Translations under genes and position numbers: made by a program
From: an uncultured bacterium
Lineage (GTDB): Bacteria; Patescibacteriota; Minisyncoccia; Phycocordibacterales; CAIZLB01
Length of the DNA: 9,623 nucleotides
Assembly (NCBI GenBank): GCA_903952785.1
Contig: CAJBHC010000077.1
Coordinates: 1-9,623 of the forward strand
Direction: 5' to 3'
The notes under the pieces: model-generated
The model's input: the letters and a program-made list of their open reading frames with translations, nothing else
The model's database searches: none
What the model was told of the DNA's origin: nothing
Shown here: piece after piece, positions 5,311 to 9,623 of the stretch
Numbering within the stretch: the stretch's first letter is position 1
Layout: the number at the start of each line of letters is the position of its first letter

Positions 5311-6303
5311 TTATATTATATTCATCGTTAAGTTCCCTTCAGCTAGTACTTCTCTGGAAGCATCAGACATATTTATTATGATAGCTGAGCTTGTGGATTT
5401 CTTACTATCTATAGATTGAATCTTTCCTACTACTCTAATTTTTGTTCCAACTTTGATTTTACCGAATGATCTAATTGATAGTTCATTACTTAAGGCAATT
5501 TTATCTTCGTTGATGGACCTAAGAAAAACAGGGAAGCCTGCGATAGAATCCAACAGTGTTAATATATAACCAACTTGGCACACACCTTCTTCTCCTTGAT
5601 TCAATGAGGATGTCTCAACGTCCATTATTAATTCACCAGTTTCTTCATTCCAAACCGCATCATTAATGGGAATGTTGTTTACGCGATAGAATTCATGGCT
5701 TGATAATAGATAATCATTCAACATGATGTGTTCTTTTGATAAATCTCGAAGGGATTTACCTCTCGTGTGCTCTAGTTTATCTTCTGGTTGGGCCGGAACA
5801 TTACTCTGAGTTTTTTTATCTATGGACAGGTGTCCTCGAGCCAAGACCTTTGTAGGCTTAGATACGTCAACTATGTGGGCAGAAATTTTAGCGTGTTTTT
5901 CATCAGCTGAATCAATTTTCCCTGTAACTCGTATTGTTGCACCAACTTCCACCTTTCTCATGTACTTTATTGATAATTCGTCAGCAAAATCTTCTGTATT
6001 GTATTTTGTACTCAAGATTGGAAGTCTCGCTATTGAGTCAAGTAACATTGCGGTAAAACCACCGTGGCATAGTCCCTCATAGGCCTGGTTATCTTTGGTG
6101 GTTTGAAATTCCAATACAAATTCTCCCGTTTCTGGATTCCATATTGTATCTTGTATTGGGATAGTGTTGGCATCGTAAAATTCACTACTGGAGGTTAGAT
6201 AGCTACTTAAAACGGTTGAGTCCGCAGAGAGGGCAGCAAGAGACTCTGACTTGCCTGTTTCAGTATTGCGCACGATCTGGCCTTTTTCTGCTGGTATTGT
6301 CAT
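5311..6303 (-). CDS. Tandem double-hotdog protein, PaaI/thioesterase-like
   Basis: The 330-residue protein consists of two clearly homologous hotdog domains, at about residues 32-161 and 195-327. The repeats align end to end: YLTSSSEFYDANTIPI with YLLSSHEFYRVNNIPI, WNPETGEF with WNEETGEL, LLDSIARLP with LLDSIAGFP, DELSIKYMRKVEVGATIRV with NELSIRSFGKIKVGTKIRV, and VLARGHLSI with VLAEGNLTM. PaaI-type hotdog enzymes hydrolyse acyl-CoA or acyl-ACP thioesters, using an H-G-G loop at the start of the long helix. The first copy keeps this loop (CHGGFTAMLLD, H80-G82, D89). The second reads CQVGYILTLLD (Q243-G245, D252), so its pocket may be inactive. The two halves probably pack as an intramolecular dimer. 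The short N-terminal extension (1-30) is polar with no signal peptide. ATG 6303 is supported by TATAAT 6 nt upstream. The substrate is unknown, and a non-catalytic acyl-binding role is possible. Confidence 0.82.
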   Translation of the reverse strand: MTIPAEKGQIVRNTETGKSESLAALSADSTVLSSYLTSSSEFYDANTIPIQDTIWNPETGEFVLEFQTTKDNQAYEGLCHGGFTAMLLDSIARLPILSTKYNTEDFADELSIKYMRKVEVGATIRVTGKIDSADEKHAKISAHIVDVSKPTKVLARGHLSIDKKTQSNVPAQPEDKLEHTRGKSLRDLSKEHIMLNDYLLSSHEFYRVNNIPINDAVWNEETGELIMDVETSSLNQGEEGVCQVGYILTLLDSIAGFPVFLRSINEDKIALSNELSIRSFGKIKVGTKIRVVGKIQSIDSKKSTSSAIIINMSDASREVLAEGNLTMNII

Positions 6304-6309
6304 ATTAAG

Positions 6310-6315
6310 ATTATA
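6310..6315 (-). promoter_or_regulatory. -10 box of a leaderless promoter for the double-hotdog gene
   Basis: On the minus strand a perfect TATAAT (6315 down to 6310) ends 6 nt before the ATG. It faces the plus-strand promoter of the next gene within a 91-bp divergent intergenic region (6304-6394), so a single bound protein could affect both. No clear -35 is seen. Confidence 0.55.
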
Positions 6316-6358
6316 TAAGAATTGGGTATTTAAATCTACTTTATGACTAAAATCTATA

Positions 6359-6388
6359 TTGGGACAGATACCTCTAATGTGTTAATAT
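6359..6388 (+). promoter_or_regulatory. Leaderless promoter of the small membrane protein / nuclease operon
   Basis: TTGGGA at 6359-6364 and TTAATA at 6382-6387 are 17 nt apart. The alternative register TAATAT at 6383-6388 gives 18 nt. The -10 box ends 6-7 nt before the ATG at 6395, and no ribosome-binding site separates them. Confidence 0.5.
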
Positions 6389-6394
6389 TAACCC

Positions 6395-6802
6395 ATGCCC
6401 ACTACCAGATTTAAATTTTACTTCTCCCTATTTGTAGCCTTTTTGATAATAATGGTGAATCATTTTGCCGGTATTTATCAGATATATTGGCTATTATCAT
6501 GGTTTGATATTCCAATGCACATTGCCGGTGGCTTTATGGTGGGTCTCTTTGCTCAAACTGGATTAGATCATTTGAATATTAACAAAAAAAGAAATGTTTG
6601 TACTATCTTGTTTGTCATTCTTGTCGGAGTGGTGTGGGAGTTTGCCGAATGGTATTTTGGAGCTACAAGTGGACTTGGCCTAGTTTCCAGATTCGACACA
6701 ATAAAAGATATAATTGATGATATAATTGGTGGAGCATTATCAATTTGGTTTTGGCACTTCATATTTAATAAAAAAAATACAAAAATTCATGACAAACAGT
6801 AA
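6395..6802 (+). CDS. Small DUF2238/YjdF-like membrane protein
   Basis: The protein has 135 residues with about four hydrophobic helices: FKFYFSLFVAFLIIMVNHFA, YWLLSWFDIPMHIAGGFMVGLF, CTILFVILVGVVWEFAEWYFG, and IIGGALSIWFWHFIF. The pattern D-x-x-x-H-x-x-G-G (DIPMHIAGG), then G-V-V-W-E-F-x-E-W, then DTIKDIIDDIIGG is the arrangement of acidic and histidine residues within helices that marks the DUF2238/YjdF family of inner-membrane proteins, whose biochemical role is unknown. The charged residues inside the membrane suggest ion or small-molecule binding, but that is inference. The last 14 nt overlap the start of the beta-CASP nuclease gene in a different frame, so the two are co-transcribed and probably translationally coupled. 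Confidence 0.7.
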   Translation: MPTTRFKFYFSLFVAFLIIMVNHFAGIYQIYWLLSWFDIPMHIAGGFMVGLFAQTGLDHLNINKKRNVCTILFVILVGVVWEFAEWYFGATSGLGLVSRFDTIKDIIDDIIGGALSIWFWHFIFNKKNTKIHDKQ

Positions 6803-8207
6803 ACAAGATAGAGTTAATAAGGATGGAAAATTAACATTAACTTTTTGCGGGGGAGTAGGATCAGTAACGGGTGCCAATTTTTTGCTCACTGGACCAGACG
6901 GAATTAGCATATTAGTTGATTGTGGACTTGAGCAGGGAACTCATGATTCAGATTTACACAATCATCAGGATTTTATATACGACCCCAAGGATTGTAATTT
7001 CCTTCTTATAACTCACGCTCACCTGGATCACATTGGAAGAATTCCAAAACTTGTCAAAGAAGGTTTTAGGGGAACAATATATTCCACCCCAGAAACACTG
7101 GAGCTTACAAAAGTAATGCTTGATGATGCGCTGAAGATTGCAACACAAGACGCCGCAAAAAAACATGTTCCACCGTTATATGAGGAGAGGGACGTGATAG
7201 AATCGTTCAAAAACTGGAAAACAATTGAATATCATAAAGATTTTGAATTGGCGCCAAATTACTCACTCTTTATAAAAGATTCAGGGCACATTCTCGGTTC
7301 TGCAATGTTTGAATTGACATACAAGGGGGAGGTGGGTGGAAAGGATTACACCAGAAAGATTGTCTTCACCGGAGACTTGGGAAATAGTCCAACTCCGCTT
7401 TTGCATGACACAGAAAAAATAACGGATGCAGACTATTTGGTTATGGAGAGTGTTTATGGCGATAAAAATCACGAAGATAGCGGTGTGAGGCTGGAGAAGC
7501 TAAGAAAAGTATTTTTGGATAATTATCATAGAAACGGTACGCTTATCGTTCCATCCTTTTCTTTGGAAAAAACTCAAGAGGTTTTGTTTGAAATTCACAA
7601 ATTAATGGAGAGTAAGGAGTTGCCTGAAATGAGAATATATTTGGATTCTCCTTTGGCTTTGCGCGTGACTGAAATTTACAGAAGAATGAAAAAGGATTTT
7701 AACGAAGAGGCAACAGCAGACTCAAGGAAACATGACATCTTTGCTTTTCCAGGACTCAGAATTAGTGATTCATCGGATCAATCAAGAATGATCGTTAAGG
7801 AGCCTAATCCAAAGATCATTATGGCTGGATCAGGGATGTCTAATGGTGGAAGAATCGTTCATCATGAAATGGATTATCTTGGCGATTCAAATAACACAAT
7901 TCTGTTTTTGGGATATCAAGCTGTTGGAACTTTAGGTAGAAAGATAAGCGAGGGGAATAAGGAGATTGAAATCAATGGACAAAAAATAAAGATTAAGGCG
8001 AGAATTGAAATGATCGATGGATATTCTTCTCACAAAGACTCTGATCATTTGGTTCTGTTTGTAAATGATACTGCAAAGACCGTTAAGAAAGTTTTTGTTG
8101 TAATGGGTGAGACTAACGCATCTTTATTTTTAGCACAACGTCTACGTGATTACGATGGAGTGAATGCGGTGCATCCTGAGGAAGAGGAGGTGGTGGTGTT
8201 GGAGTAG
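6789..8207 (+). CDS. Beta-CASP metallo-beta-lactamase RNA nuclease
   Basis: The protein has 472 residues from the ATG at 6789. It is a two-zinc MBL-fold hydrolase of the Ysh1/COG1236 type, a group of RNA-processing endo- or exonucleases that act on RNA in the cytoplasm. The MBL core shows GGVGSVTGANFLL, then the metal motif THAHLDH (H76, H78, D80, H81). The later ligands lie in DSGHILGS (H167) and FTGDLG (D196). The beta-CASP insert follows, with motif A VMESVYGD (E220), VPSFSLEKTQE, motif B SGMSNGGRIVHH (347-359) and motif C GYSSHKD (H415). All catalytic positions are present and no KH or other RNA-binding extension is attached. The frame extends back to an ATG at 6726, but those 21 residues lie within the upstream gene and are not MBL-like. 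The 6789 start gives a normal N terminus and a 14-nt overlap with the upstream gene. Confidence 0.93.
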   Translation: MTNSKQDRVNKDGKLTLTFCGGVGSVTGANFLLTGPDGISILVDCGLEQGTHDSDLHNHQDFIYDPKDCNFLLITHAHLDHIGRIPKLVKEGFRGTIYSTPETLELTKVMLDDALKIATQDAAKKHVPPLYEERDVIESFKNWKTIEYHKDFELAPNYSLFIKDSGHILGSAMFELTYKGEVGGKDYTRKIVFTGDLGNSPTPLLHDTEKITDADYLVMESVYGDKNHEDSGVRLEKLRKVFLDNYHRNGTLIVPSFSLEKTQEVLFEIHKLMESKELPEMRIYLDSPLALRVTEIYRRMKKDFNEEATADSRKHDIFAFPGLRISDSSDQSRMIVKEPNPKIIMAGSGMSNGGRIVHHEMDYLGDSNNTILFLGYQAVGTLGRKISEGNKEIEINGQKIKIKARIEMIDGYSSHKDSDHLVLFVNDTAKTVKKVFVVMGETNASLFLAQRLRDYDGVNAVHPEEEEVVVLE

Positions 8208-8254
8208 CCGTATCCGCCCAACTGGGATTAGGTTATTTAGGAACAAAGTTGGTA

Positions 8255-8284
8255 TTGACTTTTTGAATTAACTTTTGATATAAT
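8255..8284 (+). promoter_or_regulatory. Strong extended -10 promoter
   Basis: TTGACT (8255-8260), an 18-nt spacer, and TTTTGATATAAT carrying both TG (8276-8277) and a perfect TATAAT (8279-8284) make this the best promoter in the window. The predicted start is near 8290-8292. Unlike the protein-gene promoters here it is followed by no ATG, so it drives a leader or small RNA. A 6-bp inverted repeat (CCAACT 8218-8223, AGTTGG 8247-8252) abuts the -35 box and may be an operator. Confidence 0.75.
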
Positions 8285-8290
8285 ACAGGA

Positions 8291-8397
8291 ACTAAGACAA
8301 GAGGCGCTCCAAACGGCTAATTACCTAAGGCAACCTTTTAAGAAGAAGGCTCCAAAGTACTGCTAATCTTCGGGGTCTTTTTCTTTGGCTATTTTTT
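8291..8397 (+). ncRNA. Candidate small RNA or switch-like leader, class unknown
   Basis: The transcript predicted from the promoter above is about 107 nt and ends at a terminator. It contains an imperfect internal duplication: CTCCAAA at 8307-8313 and 8350-8356, each followed by GCTAAT at 8316-8321 and 8362-8367. One fold pairs AAGAC (8294-8298) with GTCTT (8375-8379) and GAAGA (8342-8346) with TCTTC (8367-8371), burying the second CCAAAG. The alternative fold pairs CCAAAG with CTTTGG to make the terminator, and the first CTCCAAA could also reach TTTGG (8384-8388). A small AAGG-CAA-CCTT hairpin lies between (8327-8335). This is the logic of an attenuator or riboswitch, but I recognise no known riboswitch consensus. 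It is either a free-standing small RNA or the leader of the LOG-like gene 170 nt downstream, which also has its own promoter. Confidence 0.45.
8352..8397 (+). terminator. Probable intrinsic terminator of the small transcript
   Basis: CCAAAG (8352-8357) pairs with CTTTGG (8383-8388) across a 25-nt loop, followed after three bases by a run of six T (8392-8397) within a longer T-rich stretch. The stem is short and the loop large, so efficiency may depend on competing structures upstream. Confidence 0.45.
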
Positions 8398-8399
8398 CT

Positions 8400-8532
8400 T
8401 TAATATCTTGATCATCTAGGTAAGAAAAGTACATGTTTCCGATATTTTTATACAAACAGGAACTATTTGATTTACTTGGAAATAAAATCTTTTCACCCCC
8501 CCCTTCTCTTTTCTAAATATTTCCAAAATATT
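8400..8532 (+). other. Non-coding spacer upstream of the LOG-like gene
   Basis: I see no gene here. It contains a homopolymer of eight C (8496-8503), unusual in such AT-rich DNA and prone to slippage, and begins a near-repeat of AAATATTT followed by CCA and AAATATTT that runs up to the -35 box of the next gene and could be an operator. Confidence 0.4.
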
Positions 8533-8560
8533 TTGTCTTTTCCTAAACTCACTGTATAAT
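8533..8560 (+). promoter_or_regulatory. Leaderless promoter of the LOG-like gene
   Basis: TTGTCT (8533-8538), a 16-nt spacer and a perfect TATAAT (8555-8560), with the ATG starting exactly 7 nt after the -10 box. There is no Shine-Dalgarno sequence between them. Confidence 0.65.
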
Positions 8561-8567
8561 AAATAAC

Positions 8568-9230
8568 ATGATATCAAGTTCATTAAACACAAACCCACTT
8601 AGAAATAATAATAAGAAGAATCATTTAATTCCAAAGATCGGAGTATCAGGTGCGGCAGACATGGGTTTTCTTAATGAAGACGTATACCTTTCTGCAAAAG
8701 AGGTTGGAAAGGAGATAGTTAGACAAGGTGCAATTTTAGTTACTGGCGCAACAACCGGCTTTCCATATTGGACGGCTGTTGGTTGTAAGGAAGAATCAGG
8801 AATTTCAGTTGGCTTTTCTCCTGCAGCAAGTGAAGAAGAGCATGTAAGCGTTTACAGACTGCCGGTAGATTACATGGACTTCATTGTCTACACAGGCTTT
8901 GGATATAACGGAAGAGATCTTTTGTTTACTCGTGCATGTGATGCGGTGATTATCGGTCCAGGAAGAATCGGAACACTTCATGAATTTGCGGTTTGTTACG
9001 AGGATCAAAAACCACTCGGAATTTTGACAAGTAACGAATGGGAAACAGGTGACTTACTTAAGGTTTTTATTGAAAAGAGCCATAGACCAAATACTCACGT
9101 GATATTTGACACAGATCCAAAGCGTTTAGTCCAAAGACTCCTTGATATGTTACCAAAAGAAAAGAAACATAATCATGTTTATAAAAATGATGATGGATTT
9201 GGGGGGAGTAAGGGGGATATTATTTTGTAG
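8568..9230 (+). CDS. SLOG/LOG-family Rossmann protein (TIGR00725-like)
   Basis: This 220-residue protein has the nucleotide-binding SLOG fold of the LOG / lysine-decarboxylase-like family, whose best-known members hydrolyse nucleoside 5'-monophosphates to base and ribose phosphate. Visible signatures are the first strand PKIGVSGAAD (22-31), ILVTGATTGFPYWTA (56-70), NGRDLLFTRACDAVIIG (114-130) and GPGRIGTLHE (130-139). The last corresponds to the P-G-G-x-G-T-x-x-E motif with one glycine replaced by arginine; the catalytic-type glutamate E139 and an upstream arginine are kept. The substitution suggests altered substrate binding, so a phosphoribohydrolase activity is not certain, and sensing of a nucleotide ligand is equally possible. 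The first ~20 residues are polar and asparagine-rich (NTNPLRNNNKKN). The C terminus has a charged tail ending in two glycine-rich stretches encoded by G-runs. The stop codon lies inside one of the 13-bp inverted repeats at 9227-9561. ATG 8568 is 7 nt after TATAAT. Confidence 0.82.
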   Translation: MISSSLNTNPLRNNNKKNHLIPKIGVSGAADMGFLNEDVYLSAKEVGKEIVRQGAILVTGATTGFPYWTAVGCKEESGISVGFSPAASEEEHVSVYRLPVDYMDFIVYTGFGYNGRDLLFTRACDAVIIGPGRIGTLHEFAVCYEDQKPLGILTSNEWETGDLLKVFIEKSHRPNTHVIFDTDPKRLVQRLLDMLPKEKKHNHVYKNDDGFGGSKGDIIL

Positions 9231-9260
9231 GTGATTCTGATTCTTTAGAATCTGAATCAC
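9231..9260. repeat. 30-nt near-perfect palindrome at the end of the LOG-like gene
   Basis: GTGATTCTGATTC (9231-9243) pairs with GAATCTGAATCAC (9248-9260) around a TTTA loop, 12 of 13 positions matched with one T-T mismatch. It begins immediately after the stop codon. No T-tract follows, so it is more like an mRNA-stabilising or repeat-derived hairpin than a terminator by itself. Confidence 0.75.
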
Positions 9261-9276
9261 GGGGAAACCGTTAAAT

Positions 9277-9316
9277 AAAAAATAAACTCTTCGAACCGCG
9301 AAGGGTTTATTTTTTT
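9277..9316. terminator. Intrinsic terminator after the LOG-like gene, probably bidirectional
   Basis: AAATAAACTCTTCG (9280-9293) pairs with CGAAGGGTTTATTT (9299-9312), 14 bp with one G-T, around a five-base AACCG loop. A run of T follows on the plus strand and a run of A precedes it, so it can work in both directions. Confidence 0.88.
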
Positions 9317-9356
9317 ATAGGTTTCTCCGGAGGGGGTTCAGCTGAAAATAATAATC

Positions 9357-9390
9357 AAAACAAAATACCCCTTGCGAGGTATTTTGTTTT
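9357..9390. terminator. Second bidirectional terminator hairpin
   Basis: AAAACAAAATACC (9357-9369) pairs perfectly with GGTATTTTGTTTT (9378-9390), 13 bp around an eight-base CCTTGCGA loop, with A-rich and T-rich flanks forming part of the stem. It most likely ends a transcript coming from the right, or backs up the first terminator. Confidence 0.8.
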
Positions 9391-9623
9391 AGCTTGTTAC
9401 AGCTCTAATGCCGTGAGAACTATGTTGGTGGTAAGACCAATAATTCACAAGCCTTAACTGGTATATTACTCTAAATTTTTAGAAATGCAAGATTGACATC
9501 GTTATGTCTTTATTTTCCAAGGGAATTCTTTAGAATTTCTTGATTCAGCAGAATCACCTACTGGGTTATAGAAATATCATGTCTATTTGATATGGTGTCT
9601 CGAATGAATAAAAAGACCTACAT
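9391..9623. other. Non-coding right end of the window
   Basis: I find no convincing ORF on either strand. The stretch holds a weak two-helix fold, GCTTGT (9392-9397) with ACAAGC (9447-9452) enclosing TTGGT (9425-9429) and ACCAA (9436-9440). It also holds a bulged hairpin 9518-9542 and a 6-bp hairpin TGATTC/GAATCA (9541-9556) that includes the right inverted repeat. A TTGACA at 9493-9498 has no -10 partner at usable spacing. Confidence 0.5.

Larger units (their letters stand above)
9227..9561. repeat. 335-bp interval bounded by 13-bp perfect inverted repeats
   Basis: GTAGGTGATTCTG at 9227-9239 is matched exactly by its reverse complement CAGAATCACCTAC at 9549-9561. Next to each copy is the 12-nt sequence ATTCTTTAGAAT (9240-9251 and 9525-9536). 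The interior has no ORF of note but contains two terminator hairpins and a further hairpin. This could be a small non-autonomous element (MITE-like), or two copies of a dispersed palindromic repeat in opposite orientation. No clear target-site duplication is visible. Confidence 0.5.

Noticed and set aside
5079..5381. A 100-codon plus-strand ORF across the peptidase gene start.
   Set aside because: It is antisense to a well-supported S51 gene and its translation resembles no protein family. Other antisense frames inside the ATPase, ndk, hotdog, MBL and LOG genes were dismissed for the same reason.
6726..6788. Longer start for the beta-CASP nuclease at ATG 6726.
   Set aside because: These codons lie in another frame of the upstream membrane gene, the residues are not MBL-like, and 6789 gives a family-typical N terminus.
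8291..8350. SAM-type riboswitch, because GGCAACC occurs.
   Set aside because: GGCAACC alone is short; the required GAGGGA-type core and the four-helix order are absent.
235..9230. Alternative genetic code with UGA as glycine, as in some CPR lineages.
   Set aside because: No in-frame TGA appears in the conserved genes, and the gene ending at 4569 appears to use TGA as stop with an immediately convergent neighbour.
9392..9452. tRNA-like or integron attC-like fold.
   Set aside because: GCTTGT/ACAAGC closes a tRNA-sized segment, but there is no D-loop, anticodon stem or T-loop GTTCRANNC sequence. The core sites do not match RYYYAAC/GTTRRRY and there is no integrase or cassette context.
1..9623. 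CRISPR array, insertion sequence transposase, toxin-antitoxin or phage genes.
   Set aside because: No regularly spaced repeats, transposase, or defence/phage protein signature was found in any frame.

Overview
The window is AT-rich and gene-dense. It carries seven complete protein genes, one 5'-truncated gene, and several compact non-coding stretches rich in secondary structure. Everything points to a bacterium with a small genome. The best guess, an inference without marker genes, is a member of the Candidate Phyla Radiation (Patescibacteria). The reasons are a peptidoglycan-binding-domain protein beside a large soluble conjugation-type ATPase, an enlarged nucleoside diphosphate kinase, many orphan small membrane proteins, and genes that start without Shine-Dalgarno sequences. 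No in-frame UGA occurs inside the conserved genes, and one gene appears to end in TGA, so I see no sign of UGA recoding.

Layout. 3-179 (+) is the C-terminal end of a peptidoglycan-binding-domain protein. 235-3090 (+) is a 951-residue VirD4/TraG-like conjugative DNA-transfer ATPase. 3195-3818 (+) is nucleoside diphosphate kinase. 3819-4167 is a non-coding block containing a promoter-driven RNA candidate (about 3943-4071) with a four-way-junction fold, preceded by a pseudoknot-capable segment and a long hairpin. 4168-4569 (+) is a small orphan membrane protein, convergent with 4578-5285 (-), a peptidase S51 / dipeptidase E-like hydrolase. 5311-6303 (-) encodes a tandem double-hotdog (PaaI thioesterase-like) protein. 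It is divergent from 6395-6802 (+), a small DUF2238/YjdF-like membrane protein whose end overlaps 6789-8207 (+), a beta-CASP metallo-beta-lactamase RNA nuclease. 8208-8567 is non-coding and holds a strong extended -10 promoter, a short switch-like transcript and a terminator. 8568-9230 (+) is a SLOG/LOG-family Rossmann protein. 9231-9623 is non-coding and holds two terminators and a 335-bp interval bounded by 13-bp inverted repeats.

The genes are mostly housekeeping or accessory functions with separate promoters, not one pathway. Nucleotide metabolism (Ndk, LOG-like), RNA turnover (beta-CASP nuclease), acyl-thioester chemistry (hotdog protein), peptide hydrolysis (S51) and DNA transfer (ATPase plus cell-wall-binding protein) are represented. 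The unifying feature is regulatory: seven of the eight starts have no Shine-Dalgarno sequence but do have a -10-like hexamer ending only 6-8 nt before the start codon, which predicts leaderless mRNAs. The eighth start overlaps its upstream gene. The most promising undescribed elements are the two structured RNA candidates (3943-4071 and 8291-8397) and the repeat-bounded palindrome cluster at 9227-9561.
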